From Solidesulfovibrio carbinoliphilus subsp. oakridgensis (GTDB taxonomy: Bacteria > Desulfobacterota > Desulfovibrionia > Desulfovibrionales > Desulfovibrionaceae), in contig NZ_CM001368.1 in assembly GCF_000177215.2 (NCBI RefSeq), positions 1,054,001 to 1,118,000 of the forward strand: a stretch of DNA of 64,000 nucleotides, written 5' to 3'. The notes under the pieces were generated by a model, which had not been told where the DNA came from, made no database searches, and saw only the letters and a list, made by a program, of their open reading frames with translations. Position numbers and translations under genes: made by a program. Within the stretch, counting starts at the first letter, position 1, and each line of letters begins with the position of its first letter. Of this stretch, positions 1 to 8,884 are shown one piece after another.

Positions 1-37
1 TGACATCCGAGAGCCGGGAGCCGAAAATGGTTCCAAT

Positions 38-1168
38 ATGCGACGCCGTTGGATTGTGTGCGCGACCGGTGGCCTCTTTGCTGTAGCGGTCGTGTTGCTT
101 TTGCTGGCCTATTTTCTTCCTTTCGGAAAAATCGTCTTCACCGATGCCGATGCATCGCTTTATACCCTGCTCTTGCGTCGGAAAATCGACATCGCCGAGC
201 GTATCCCAAGCCGAAAACTCCTTATATCCGGAGGATCTTCCAGTCTGGAAGGATTTCACGCCGAAGCCATCGAACAATCGCTCGGCATCCCATGCGTCAA
301 TTTTGCCGTGGGTGCCGGAGCCGGATATGACTTAATCCTTTATGAAACGGCCAAACGCCTGCATCCCGGGGACATGGTGCTCGTGGCTCCGGAATTCGAC
401 GTCTATCTGGCCGATCAGCCAAGCATCACCCCGCCCACGGCCCTGACATCCTACATGCTCGGATCGGATTTTTTCCGAACCCTGTCCGTCCCCGACTTGT
501 CCCGCTACATTTGGCTCCTTCCCTTCCCCCAGCTCGCGCAGTTCGCCTTTTCAGGAAAGGATGGGGCCGAGACAGCCCAATCGATCGATTTGGATCATAT
601 CCTCACCACCCATGGCGATGTGATCTATTCCGATCCTCCCGAGACATACCGCGAGGCGTTGAAAAAAAATCTCTCTCTCATAAAAGACTTGTACCCGCCG
701 CTGCTCTACGACTTTCAAGGAGTGAGTGACCTCAGGAAGAGAAGGTTCGATCAGGTGGTTACCTCCTTCATAGTCCATTGCCGCCAAAGAAATATTGACG
801 TCCTCTTCACCTATCCCAACAGCTATCGCTCGGATGCTCTCGATCCCGAAAAGATGACGTTATTGGGCGCGGCCATCAAAGCCTATTACGAGGAGAAGGG
901 GGTGCCCTTTCTGGGCGCGTTCGAAGATTCCCGCTTTCCCCTCGACTGCCTCAACGACACGTTTTACCACCTTAACGGCCAAGGCCGCCGTGTACGGACA
1001 GCCCGCCTGATCGAGGACCTGCGTCCGTTCGTACCGGCGGTTGGCGGCATCGCTTCCACGGTTTCCGGGCTCGGAAACGGCTTTCCGAAACGCAGGCCCT
1101 TGTTCTTTCAGGCTTCGTCCCCCCCTTCTGCCGACGTGGCTTCCAGGTTCCGGTTGGCCGGACCGTGA
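38..1168 (+). CDS. SGNH/GDSL-like membrane-anchored protein
   Basis: The 376-residue product has one N-terminal hydrophobic segment (about residues 10-29) and then a soluble domain, so it is probably anchored with the domain outside the membrane. GGSSS at residues 65-69 sits where SGNH hydrolases carry the nucleophile serine, and Asp307/His311 near the C-terminus can supply the block V Asp-His pair. Proteins of this type often accompany O-acylation systems of surface polysaccharides; that role is inferred, and genes upstream of the window would test it. The start at 38 has no close Shine-Dalgarno. Its last 61 bases overlap the 3' end of the convergent oxidoreductase gene, so the low-similarity tail from about residue 330 may be a read-through extension. 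Confidence 0.6.
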   Translation: MRRRWIVCATGGLFAVAVVLLLLAYFLPFGKIVFTDADASLYTLLLRRKIDIAERIPSRKLLISGGSSSLEGFHAEAIEQSLGIPCVNFAVGAGAGYDLILYETAKRLHPGDMVLVAPEFDVYLADQPSITPPTALTSYMLGSDFFRTLSVPDLSRYIWLLPFPQLAQFAFSGKDGAETAQSIDLDHILTTHGDVIYSDPPETYREALKKNLSLIKDLYPPLLYDFQGVSDLRKRRFDQVVTSFIVHCRQRNIDVLFTYPNSYRSDALDPEKMTLLGAAIKAYYEEKGVPFLGAFEDSRFPLDCLNDTFYHLNGQGRRVRTARLIEDLRPFVPAVGGIASTVSGLGNGFPKRRPLFFQASSPPSADVASRFRLAGP

Positions 1169-2673
1169 AGAACGCGGCCCGCCTCGTCGAAGCGCGAGCC
1201 GTGGCAGGGGCAGTCCCAGCTCTTTTCCCACGGATTCCAATGCACGATGCACTTCATATGCGTGCAGTTGGCCACCTGCCGGTGCAGGCCTCCGGCCGCA
1301 TCCCGCCACACAGCCTCCTTGCCCCACCCCTTCCGGACAACGGCCCCGGTGCCGGGTGCGATCCGGTCTTCGGTTGCGACCTCGCCCGGACTGATCCAGT
1401 CCAGGGTCTGCCGGGTCACGTTCAGATTCTCGCCAAGCCACCGGGCGATCCCGGCCCCGCCGTGGAACACCTGCCGGGCCGGGGAATAGAGTTCGGTCCA
1501 GGCATTGCTCCGGCCAAGGATCAGGTCGGAGAGCAGCATGCCGGCAATGGCCCCGTGGGTCAGGCCGTGGCCCGAGTCCCCCGTGGCGATGTAGACGTTG
1601 GCCTCGGTCGGATTTTTGCCGATGTAGCCCAGGCCGTCGAAGGTTTCCAGAACCTGGCCGGTCCAGCGAAAGGCCACCTGGCCCATCATGGGGAACCGTT
1701 TGCGGGCCCAGACCTCGAGCAGCTGGTACGGTTCGGGTCCGGGCGGCACCTGTCCGGTCTTGTGGTCTTCGCCGCCGACGACGAGGATGTCCGTCTCCCC
1801 CGCCGCTCCGTCCACGCCGGTCCCGAGTCGGACATAGTGGTAGGGATCGAGGGTGTCCCAATAGAGGCCCGGCGGCACGGCCCCCTTGGACACGGGCGCG
1901 CCGATGACGTAGGTGCTGTAGGCGGCCTGCTTGGTGTGGGGCAGGACCCGGTTGGTGACCGGCGTGTTGGTAGCGACGACAACGGCCCCGGCCGTGACCG
2001 TGCGGCCGCTTGTGGTCGTGACCCTGACCGGGCTGCCGCCAGCCACGTCCCGGACCCGCGTGCCAAAAAAGAGGCGTCCGCCACGGCGCTCCACGGCCTC
2101 GCCCAGGCCGGCCAGAAACTTGAGCGGGTGGAACTGGGCCTGCCGGGGAAAGATCAGGCACGGCCCGGTGTCAAAGGACGGCAGCGGGGCCCGGGGCAAA
2201 AGCGCCACGTCCACGAGGCCGGCCCGGTGGGCAGCGGCCAGTTCCTTGTCCAGGATATCGGACGCATCTGCGGGCGGCTTGAAAAGATAGCCGTCCACCC
2301 GGGTGAATTCGCAGGCAATGGCCTCTTCCAGGGCCACGGCCTCCAGCCTGTCGATGGCCGAGCCGTGGCTGGCGGCCGCAAGTCTGGCCTCCTTTTCGCC
2401 CCGCACCCGTTCGATGTATTCGAAGCGGTCGTCCAGGGCGCAGCTCAGGTGGGCCGAGGTGCGCCAAGTCAGGCTCTGCCGCCGTGGCGCATCATCGAGC
2501 ACGGCCACGGACCTGCCCTGCCGGACCAGCTCGTAAGCCGTCATCAGCCCGGCGACGCCCGCGCCGACGATGCATGCGTCCACGCGAAGATCCTCGGCCA
2601 GGGCGTCACGGAAGGGCATGTCGGCCGTGGCCATCCACAGGGAAGCACGCGGTTCCGGTTGGTCCTGCTGCAT
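1108..2673 (-). CDS. FAD-dependent oxidoreductase with C-terminal Rieske domain
   Basis: The 521-residue protein begins with a Rossmann FAD site (GAGVAG, residues 37-42) typical of DadA-like oxidoreductases. It ends with a Rieske [2Fe-2S] domain whose ligands are visible as Cys470-x-His472 and Cys488-x-x-His491. This pairing is the known family of FAD-dependent oxidoreductases fused to a Rieske domain, thought to pass electrons from an amine-like substrate to the cluster; the substrate is unknown. No membrane segment is seen, so it is cytoplasmic. It is transcribed toward the SGNH-like gene and overlaps its end by 61 bases. The family call is firm, the substrate open. Confidence 0.88.
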   Translation of the reverse strand: MQQDQPEPRASLWMATADMPFRDALAEDLRVDACIVGAGVAGLMTAYELVRQGRSVAVLDDAPRRQSLTWRTSAHLSCALDDRFEYIERVRGEKEARLAAASHGSAIDRLEAVALEEAIACEFTRVDGYLFKPPADASDILDKELAAAHRAGLVDVALLPRAPLPSFDTGPCLIFPRQAQFHPLKFLAGLGEAVERRGGRLFFGTRVRDVAGGSPVRVTTTSGRTVTAGAVVVATNTPVTNRVLPHTKQAAYSTYVIGAPVSKGAVPPGLYWDTLDPYHYVRLGTGVDGAAGETDILVVGGEDHKTGQVPPGPEPYQLLEVWARKRFPMMGQVAFRWTGQVLETFDGLGYIGKNPTEANVYIATGDSGHGLTHGAIAGMLLSDLILGRSNAWTELYSPARQVFHGGAGIARWLGENLNVTRQTLDWISPGEVATEDRIAPGTGAVVRKGWGKEAVWRDAAGGLHRQVANCTHMKCIVHWNPWEKSWDCPCHGSRFDEAGRVLHGPANRNLEATSAEGGDEA

Positions 2674-2932
2674 GGTCCTTGTCTCCTTGGCTTGCGCGGC
2701 CCGCCGGGAACGCCGGGCCGTCAGGGAAAAACTCCACCCTGTGCCCTACCAGAAACTTCGGCTTTCGGGAAAGAAAAAACGTATTTTGGCAAAGGACTCG
2801 GGCGACCACGCCCGGGCAAGACGGCTTTACAGGCCGGACCCCGGGGGCTAGAAATCATGGCAACCAAACCGGCGGCAGCGGCGCTGGCCCGCCAGCCGTC
2901 TTCCGGAAATTTCCAGCCCAAGGAGTGTCGCC

Positions 2933-3697
2933 ATGCGTGGGACCCGCACCCAGCACGATATCCTGTGCGCCATTGCCGAGGAAGTCTGCCTCCTGCCGGA
3001 CGCGCCGATCGGCGACGTGCTCACGGGCACGTGCCTGGCCGCCGTCAGGTCGCGGTTTTGCGGCCTGGCCTCCCTGGTCTCCCACATCGCCCCCGGCCTG
3101 CCCCGGACCGCGGCGCCGGCCGGGGACCTCCCGGCCACGGTCCATGCAGCCGCCGCACGGCTTTGCGATCCGGGCGTCTCCAACACCGACGCCGCCTCCC
3201 TGGCCATGGCCGCGGTCAATTCCCTGCTGCCGCCGCCGGCCGAGGACGCGACCATGCCCGGCCAGGAGCTCCTCCTGGCCAGGGGGAAAGGGAAAAACGT
3301 GGCCGTGGTCGGCCACTTCCCGTTCGTCGAGGCCCTGCGCACGGCCTGCGCCAAGCTGTGGGTGCTGGAAAAACGCCCCAGGCCCGGAGACACGGACGCG
3401 AGCCTGGCCGGTGAGATCCTGCCCCAGGCCGATCTGGTGGCCGTCACCGGCACCACGCTTTTAAACGGCACCCTGGCCGGGCTCCTCAGTTCCTGCCGCC
3501 CCGACGCCTTTGTGGTCATGCTTGGCCCGACCACGCCCTTTGCCCGGGCCCTTTTCGACTGCGGCATCGACGTCCTGGCCGGCTGCGACGTGCCCGACCC
3601 CGAAGCGGCGCTCGCCGGCATCCGGGCCGGCAAATGCTTCAAGGGACTCTCCGGCGTGCGCCAGATCGCCTGGGTGCGGCCGGGAGCGGCGGTCTGA
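2933..3697 (+). CDS. DUF364-type putative heavy-metal chelation protein
   Basis: The 254-residue product has a small N-terminal DUF4213-like part and a Rossmann-like DUF364 part (from about residue 120, starting KGKNVAVVGHFPF, with a later VTGTTLLNGT loop). Proteins of this family are annotated as putative heavy-metal chelation or nitrogenase-cofactor-like folds, and some bind metals or molybdopterin-like ligands; none has a settled reaction. Cysteines are scattered (for example in the DCGIDVLAGCDVP segment) but form no recognisable cluster. No operon partner is evident: the gene sits between a divergent oxidoreductase and a convergent nhaA. A Shine-Dalgarno (AAGGAG) lies just upstream of the ATG. 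The family is likely, the function unknown. Confidence 0.75.
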   Translation: MRGTRTQHDILCAIAEEVCLLPDAPIGDVLTGTCLAAVRSRFCGLASLVSHIAPGLPRTAAPAGDLPATVHAAAARLCDPGVSNTDAASLAMAAVNSLLPPPAEDATMPGQELLLARGKGKNVAVVGHFPFVEALRTACAKLWVLEKRPRPGDTDASLAGEILPQADLVAVTGTTLLNGTLAGLLSSCRPDAFVVMLGPTTPFARALFDCGIDVLAGCDVPDPEAALAGIRAGKCFKGLSGVRQIAWVRPGAAV

Positions 3698-3728
3698 GGC
3701 CCGGCCGCCTTCGGCCCCGGCGGCGCGC

Positions 3729-5120
3729 CTATTCCAGGTCCGGAGCCCGGGTCGGGGCGGCTTGCGCCGGGGTTGCCCCGTTCGTGCGGGTCGTGGCCAG
3801 CAGGACCAGATAGCCGAGGATGCCGGCCACGGTGGAGGCGGCGAGGATGGCCACCTTGGCTTGGCCGCCGAGGTCTCCGGCTTGGCCGAAGGCCAGATCC
3901 GCGATGAAGATGGACATGGTGAAGCCGATGCCCGCCAGACAGGCCACCCCGTAATACTGCCCAAGGCCGAGCCCGGCCGGCACGGATGCCAGCCGCAACC
4001 GGAACATGGCCAGGCAGGTGAGAAATATTCCCGCCTGCTTGCCCGCCACCAGCCCGACCATGATGCCGAGCGATACGGGTTCGCCAAGGACCATGCCGGT
4101 CCCGCCGCCAAGGCGCACCCCGGCGTTGGCCAGGGCAAAAAGCGGCATGATGCCGTAGGCCACCCAGGGATGGAGTCCGTGCTCCAGGCGGGGCAGGGGC
4201 GCGCCGGCCTTCTGACAGGCATGCTCCAGCGATTCGAGGGCCGCGATCTGGGCCGGGTTGGCCAAAAGCGGCCGGTCGGACGCCCGGGAGGACTCGAAGC
4301 GGTCGATCAGCCGGCGGGCATGGGCCGCGAAATCCTCGGGTCCGATGCGGGTGCGGGCCGGTATGGCCATGGCCGCCAGCACGCCGGCCACCGTGGCATG
4401 GACCCCGGATTTGAGGAAGGCCAGCCACAGGGCCGCGCCCAGGATGGCATAGACCGCGGGATGGCGCGCGCCCATGAAGTTGAGGAGCACCATGGCCGCA
4501 AAGATCCCGCCGCCCACGGCCAGGGCGGCCAGGGAGATGTCGCCGCTGTAAAAGACCGCGATGACCAGCACCGCGCCGATGTCGTCCACAATGGCGACCG
4601 CCGCCAGGAACACCTTGAGGCTGACCGGAATCCGGTCCCCGAGCAGGGACAGGATGCCAAGGGCAAAGGCGATGTCCGTGGCCATGGGGATGCCCCAGCC
4701 GGCAACCGACGGCAGGTCGTGGTTGAAAAGGGCGAAAAGGAGCGCCGGCGCGGCCATGCCGCCCGCGGCCGCGGCCACGGGCAGGGCCGCCTGCCCCGGC
4801 GAACTCAGCTCGCCGACCAGGATTTCCCGCTTGATCTCCAGGCCCACCATGAAAAAGAAGATGGCCATGAGCCCGTCGTTGATCCAGTGGTGCAGGCTTT
4901 TCGACAGGACCAGGTCCCCGAAGCCCAGGGATATCGGCGTCTCCCACAAGGCGAAATAGGACGGGGCATACGGGGAATTGGCCCAGGCCAGGGCGGCCAC
5001 GGTGCAGGCGATCAGCACCAGCCCGCCCGAGGACTGCACCTGGCTGAAGCGGATGAACGGGGCCAGGGCCAGCTCAAGGAGTGGCTTTACGGGCGCGTCG
5101 CGCCCGGCTCGGATTTCCAT
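3729..5120 (-). CDS. nhaA: Na+/H+ antiporter NhaA
   Basis: The 463-residue polytopic membrane protein matches NhaA, which exports Na+ in exchange for H+ to control pH and salt. The essential residues of the family are visible: the TDIAFALGIL segment with the Asp133 equivalent, the VDD pair (Asp163/Asp164 equivalents) in AIVDDIGAVL, and the Lys300 equivalent in GKQAGIFL. I chose the ATG at 5120 because AAGGAG precedes it by a normal spacing and the protein then starts as family members do; the longer upstream frame has no membrane character and looks non-coding. The C-terminal tail is alanine/threonine/proline-rich. It is a single gene, convergent with the DUF364 gene. Confidence 0.95.
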   Translation of the reverse strand: MEIRAGRDAPVKPLLELALAPFIRFSQVQSSGGLVLIACTVAALAWANSPYAPSYFALWETPISLGFGDLVLSKSLHHWINDGLMAIFFFMVGLEIKREILVGELSSPGQAALPVAAAAGGMAAPALLFALFNHDLPSVAGWGIPMATDIAFALGILSLLGDRIPVSLKVFLAAVAIVDDIGAVLVIAVFYSGDISLAALAVGGGIFAAMVLLNFMGARHPAVYAILGAALWLAFLKSGVHATVAGVLAAMAIPARTRIGPEDFAAHARRLIDRFESSRASDRPLLANPAQIAALESLEHACQKAGAPLPRLEHGLHPWVAYGIMPLFALANAGVRLGGGTGMVLGEPVSLGIMVGLVAGKQAGIFLTCLAMFRLRLASVPAGLGLGQYYGVACLAGIGFTMSIFIADLAFGQAGDLGGQAKVAILAASTVAGILGYLVLLATTRTNGATPAQAAPTRAPDLE

Positions 5121-5437
5121 GCATCTCCTTCCGGGGTTGCGCCCGCTCCGGGATGGAGACGGGGCGCCATGGGGACTCCCGGCCTTTTCCCGAGAAGGAA
5201 GAGGCCATGATGTCCGGCAGTGTAGGGGAATGCGCGCCGCGCTGCAACCCGGGAACGAACAACAGACAACGCCGACACGTCGCCGCCGTCCTCGCCGCCA
5301 GGGCCGGGAGAGACCGGCTGTCAGGTTTTTGCCCGCCTCTCCTTGTCCAATCCCGTCTCTTCGGCTATGAGGGATACCGTGGGGAAATCGGTTTTGCCCA
5401 TGCCTAAACGAGCAACCCCATTCCAAAGGGAGCCGCC
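5121..5437. other. 317-bp divergent intergenic region (nhaA / DUF3096)
   Basis: No credible protein gene is seen here. The left edge holds the nhaA Shine-Dalgarno, and the right part holds a sigma70-like candidate promoter and the AAAGGGAG ribosome site of the DUF3096 gene. I looked for a sodium-type leader structure upstream of nhaA and could not assign one by eye. Confidence 0.6.
5343..5371 (+). promoter_or_regulatory. Candidate sigma70 promoter for the DUF3096 gene
   Basis: TTGTCC (5343-5348) and TATGAG (5366-5371) are separated by 17 bases, about 67 bases upstream of the small gene. The match is reasonable for a GC-rich genome but is judged only by eye. Confidence 0.4.
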
Positions 5438-5581
5438 ATGCAGATATTTTTTTCACTGCAGCCCGTCATTGCCCTGATCGCCGGCATCCTGATCCTGGTC
5501 ATGCCGCGCCTGCTCAATTTCATCGTGGCCATCTACCTCATCATCATCGGCATCCTCGGCCTGACCCACGGCCGATTCTAA
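5438..5581 (+). CDS. DUF3096 small membrane protein (47 aa)
   Basis: This short reading frame encodes 47 residues that are almost entirely hydrophobic, with two helices around an MPRLLN turn (roughly residues 8-22 and 28-42). Size and pattern match the DUF3096 family of tiny bacterial membrane proteins, whose function is unknown. AAAGGGAG lies directly upstream of the ATG, and a candidate promoter and a downstream hairpin make it a self-contained unit. Its placement divergent from nhaA may be coincidental. Confidence 0.75.
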   Translation: MQIFFSLQPVIALIAGILILVMPRLLNFIVAIYLIIIGILGLTHGRF

Positions 5582-5638
5582 GCCCCGGGAAAGCGGAAAC
5601 GCCATAAATCCGCCTTTCCCGGAACAGGATTCCCTTTT

Positions 5639-5683
5639 CGCCCGGCAACGGGGCAGGCGGACCGCCCGCCCCGTTGCCGGGCG
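5639..5683. terminator. Long GC-rich hairpin between DUF3096 and dus genes
   Basis: Arms 5639-5654 and 5668-5683 pair perfectly over 16 bp, and the loop can fold further. No T-run follows on either strand, so it may be a repeat or a processing site instead of a standard terminator. Confidence 0.45.
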
Positions 5684-5720
5684 TTCCGGCTTGGGGTAAA
5701 GGCCGCCGAGGAATTTCCCC

Positions 5721-6710
5721 ATGCACCCGCTTCTCCCCTTTTCCCCGGACAGCCCGTGGCTGGCTCCACTGGCCGGATTCTCCGACCTGCCCTTCCGGCT
5801 GTTGTGCCGGGAGCTCGGCGCATGCGCGGCCGTGACCGAAATGGTCAGCGCCAAGGGCCTTTTTTACGACTCGAAAAACACCAGACGCCTCCTGGCCACA
5901 ACTCCCGCCGACGCGCCGCTGGCGGTCCAGCTCTTCGGGGCCGAACCCGAGTACCTCTTCCGGGCCGTGGCCAGCCTGGCCGGGGACGGCTACGCCCTTT
6001 TCGACCTCAACTGCGGCTGTTCCGTCCGCAAAGTCGTCAAAACCGGGGCCGGAGCGGCGCTTCTCGGCGACCCGGACCGGCTGGTGGACTGCGCCCGGGC
6101 CATGGCCCGGGCCGCCTTGCCGGGTCGGGTCGGGGTCAAGCTGCGGCTGGGGCCGAAACCGCCGTCCTTTGCCGCCCTGGATCTGGCCAGGCGTCTGGCC
6201 GACGCCGGCGTGGCCTGGCTGACCCTCCACCCCCGCCACGCCAGCCAGGGTTTTTCCGGCACCGCCGACCAGGAGGCCCTGGCCGCCTTTGTCGCGGCCT
6301 CGCCCCTGCCCGTCCTGGCCAGCGGCGACCTCCTGACCGCCGGGGACGCCGAGGCCTGCCTCACCCGGACCGGCGCGGCCGGGGTCATGTACGCCCGGGG
6401 CGCCCTGGCCGATCCCCGGGTGTTTGGCCGCCACGCCAACCTGATCCGGCAGACCCGGGGGCTCCCGGCCCTGCCCCTGCCCCGGCTTTGCGACGTCATC
6501 CGCCGCCACGCCGCCCTTTGCCGGGAATACGCCGACGACCGGCGGGCGCTTTTGCGGATGCGGACAGCCGTGCCCCGTTATTTGCGGGAGATGCCTGGCT
6601 GCCGCGCCTTGCGGGACAGGCTTTGCCACTGTACCTCCTGGAACGAGCTTGACGACATCATCGACGCGGCCGAGCGGTTCGCCGCCGACGCCGCCGGAGG
6701 CGACCTATGA
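5721..6710 (+). CDS. tRNA-dihydrouridine synthase (Dus family)
   Basis: The 329-residue TIM-barrel flavoenzyme reduces selected uridines of tRNA to dihydrouridine using FMN and NAD(P)H. The N-terminus PLAGFSDLPFR is the family signature. The catalytic cysteine is Cys100 in the NCGCSVRKV loop, followed by GAGAALL; the usual proline after this cysteine is a serine here. VKLRLG and the LHPRHASQGF segment (FMN and tRNA contacts) follow. Length fits DusB-like members. Its stop overlaps the ispH start by 4 bases (ATGA), so the two are translationally coupled. Which uridine is modified cannot be told from sequence alone. Confidence 0.92.
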   Translation: MHPLLPFSPDSPWLAPLAGFSDLPFRLLCRELGACAAVTEMVSAKGLFYDSKNTRRLLATTPADAPLAVQLFGAEPEYLFRAVASLAGDGYALFDLNCGCSVRKVVKTGAGAALLGDPDRLVDCARAMARAALPGRVGVKLRLGPKPPSFAALDLARRLADAGVAWLTLHPRHASQGFSGTADQEALAAFVAASPLPVLASGDLLTAGDAEACLTRTGAAGVMYARGALADPRVFGRHANLIRQTRGLPALPLPRLCDVIRRHAALCREYADDRRALLRMRTAVPRYLREMPGCRALRDRLCHCTSWNELDDIIDAAERFAADAAGGDL

Positions 6711-7576
6711 AACTGCTGCGCGCCCAGACGGCCGGCTTTTGCATGGGCGTGGATCTGGCCCTCAAAAAGCTGACCTCGCTCCTCGCGTCCCCGGACAACG
6801 CCGGCCAGGCCGGAAAAGACCGGCCGCTTTTGACCTTCGGCCCGATCATCCACAATCCGCAGGTGCTCGAGGAATACGCGGCCAAGGGCGTGCGCGTGGT
6901 CAACGACCCGGCCGACATCCCGGCCGGGGCCACGGTGGTCATCCGGGCCCACGGCATTCCCGAGCCCGTGCGGCAAGCCATCCTGGCCCGAAACGCCCAC
7001 CTGGTCGACGCCACCTGCCCCAAGGTGAAAAAGGCCCAGACGCTTATTTCCGGCCAGGCCAAACACGGCCGGGTCCTGCTCCTTTTCGGCGAAGAGGACC
7101 ATCCCGAGGTCAAGGGACTTTTAAGCTACGCCACGGCCGGGGCCCATGTCTTCGGTTCCATGGAGGAGCTGGAAAGCCTGGAGCTGCCTTTCGGGCCCAC
7201 CTATTTCCTGGCCGCCCAGACCACCCAGGACGAGCAGGAGTTCCTGCGCCTGCGCGACTACCTGCGAAGCCGGTTCGGCCAGGAGCTGACCGTGCTTTCC
7301 ACCATCTGCAACGCCACCATGAACCGGCAGCAGGAAGCCATGGATCTGGCCGCGCTGGTGGATTTCATGGTCGTGGTCGGCGGCCGGGAATCGGGCAACA
7401 CCCGGCGGCTGGCCCAGGTCGCCCGGGCCGCGGGCACCCCCTGCGTCCACGTCGAGACCGCAGACGAGCTTTCCCCGGACATGGTCGCGGGCAAGCACAC
7501 AATCGGCTTGACAGCGGGAGCTTCAACCCCCAAGAAAATAATCGACCGTGTGCAACAGGTGCTGGAAGCGCTCTAG
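6707..7576 (+). CDS. ispH: 4-hydroxy-3-methylbut-2-enyl diphosphate reductase
   Basis: IspH (LytB) carries out the last step of the MEP isoprenoid pathway, reducing HMBPP to IPP and DMAPP with a [4Fe-4S] cluster. All three cluster cysteines are present: Cys12 in AGFCMGV, Cys104 in ATCPKVKKA and Cys201 in TICNATMNRQ. The conserved GPIIHNPQV, RAHGI and GGRESGNTRRL segments are also seen. At 289 residues the length is normal. The start overlaps the dus stop in an ATGA, and cheV follows after 28 bases, so the three genes may share a transcript although their functions are unrelated. Confidence 0.96.
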   Translation: MKLLRAQTAGFCMGVDLALKKLTSLLASPDNAGQAGKDRPLLTFGPIIHNPQVLEEYAAKGVRVVNDPADIPAGATVVIRAHGIPEPVRQAILARNAHLVDATCPKVKKAQTLISGQAKHGRVLLLFGEEDHPEVKGLLSYATAGAHVFGSMEELESLELPFGPTYFLAAQTTQDEQEFLRLRDYLRSRFGQELTVLSTICNATMNRQQEAMDLAALVDFMVVVGGRESGNTRRLAQVARAAGTPCVHVETADELSPDMVAGKHTIGLTAGASTPKKIIDRVQQVLEAL

Positions 7577-7604
7577 CTCAAATGGCCGACACCCGGAGAC
7601 CCCC

Positions 7605-8594
7605 ATGGCCCATACCAATATCCTGCTCGAAGCCGGCACCAACGAATTGGAAATCGTCGAGTTCTACATTGACGAACCGGCTCCCTCCTCGTTTACCGCC
7701 GACGCCCCGGAAAAAACGGGCCAGTACCGGGGCTATTACGGGGTCAACGTGGCCAAGGTGCTGGAAATCATCCGCCTGCCCAAGGTGACGGGCATGCCGG
7801 AAGTCTCCCACCCGAGCGTGCTCGGAGCCTTCAATCTGCGCAACCACATCATTCCACTGGTCGATCTCAGCATCTGGCTCGACAAGGAACGCCAGGCTAC
7901 CGATTCGCCCAAGGTCATTGTCACGGAATTCAACAACGTGACCACTTCCTTTCTCGTCTCCGGCGTCACCCGCATCCACCGCATGAGCTGGGAGGCCGTG
8001 GAGCCGCCCAACCGCTACGTGTCCAAGATGAGCGGCGACTGCATCACCGGCGTGGTCAAACTCGAGGACCGGATCGTTTTCCTGCTCGATCTGGAAAAGA
8101 TCGTGGCCGATCTCAATCCCAACCTGGGCCTGCGCCTGGACATGAGCATCGAGTGGAGCACCACCAGCCGGTATCGGGCCCTGGTGGCCGACGATTCGGT
8201 GCTGGTGCGCGAAATGCTCAAGGACCTGCTGCAAAAGGCCGGCTTCGACGTGACGGCCGTGCAAAACGGCCGGGACGCCTGGGAACTGCTCCTGCAGATC
8301 AAGGGCAAAAGCGAGGACGAAAAGCGCCCCTTGAGCGACTACGTGCACGTCATGGTGGCGGACATCGAGATGCCGGCCATGGACGGGCACAACCTGACCA
8401 AGCGGATCAAGGAGGACCAGGTCCTCAAACACCTGCCGGTCATCCTGTTCTCGTCGCTTATCACCGACAAGCTGCGGCACAAGGGCGAGGCCGTGGGCGC
8501 CGACGACCAGATCTCCAAGCCCGACGTCAGCCAGCTGGCCATGCGGGCCAAGGCGCTTATCGAACAGAAGCTCGGCGCCAAGACCGCCGCCTGA
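7605..8594 (+). CDS. cheV: Chemotaxis coupling protein CheV (CheW-receiver)
   Basis: The 329-residue protein has an N-terminal CheW-like domain (about residues 10-165) and a C-terminal response-regulator receiver domain (about 185-320). The receiver has the acidic pair ADDS, phospho-acceptor Asp253 in VADIEMPAMDG and a conserved lysine in ISKPD. CheV proteins link chemoreceptors to the CheA kinase and are tuned by phosphorylation. I chose the ATG at 7605, since the frame upstream overlaps the end of ispH and has no similarity. No other che gene is adjacent; a chemoreceptor lies far away at 60 kb. Confidence 0.93.
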   Translation: MAHTNILLEAGTNELEIVEFYIDEPAPSSFTADAPEKTGQYRGYYGVNVAKVLEIIRLPKVTGMPEVSHPSVLGAFNLRNHIIPLVDLSIWLDKERQATDSPKVIVTEFNNVTTSFLVSGVTRIHRMSWEAVEPPNRYVSKMSGDCITGVVKLEDRIVFLLDLEKIVADLNPNLGLRLDMSIEWSTTSRYRALVADDSVLVREMLKDLLQKAGFDVTAVQNGRDAWELLLQIKGKSEDEKRPLSDYVHVMVADIEMPAMDGHNLTKRIKEDQVLKHLPVILFSSLITDKLRHKGEAVGADDQISKPDVSQLAMRAKALIEQKLGAKTAA

Positions 8595-8884
8595 TTTCCC
8601 GGACCCGCCCGCGGCCGTCCGGCATGCCCGGGGCTTCCGGAGACGGACGAAGACGACGGGTTGCGGGCCTGCGCCCTCGTGCGGACGCCGGCGTTCCCCC
8701 CCTTCATTTCGGGGACCTGTTTCCGCCCGCCCGGAACCTAATCGTTTTTTTGCCCTCCCGCCCTGTAACCGGGGCTGCCCGGCGGATGACAATCCTGTCG
8801 TGCTCCACGGCGGCCGTCAGGCGCCAGCCATCCGGCCGGACGGGCTAGGCGGACGCCACGACGGAGCCGGTAAGACGAAAAAAC

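Noticed and set aside
1165-3414. A 749-codon open frame on the plus strand
   Set aside because: It lies mostly antisense to the FAD/Rieske gene, is full of G/P/R/A-rich low-complexity sequence and matches no fold; such frames are common opposite GC-rich genes.
5121-5437. Possible sodium or pH riboswitch upstream of nhaA
   Set aside because: No conserved leader fold could be assigned by eye; a covariance-model search would be needed.
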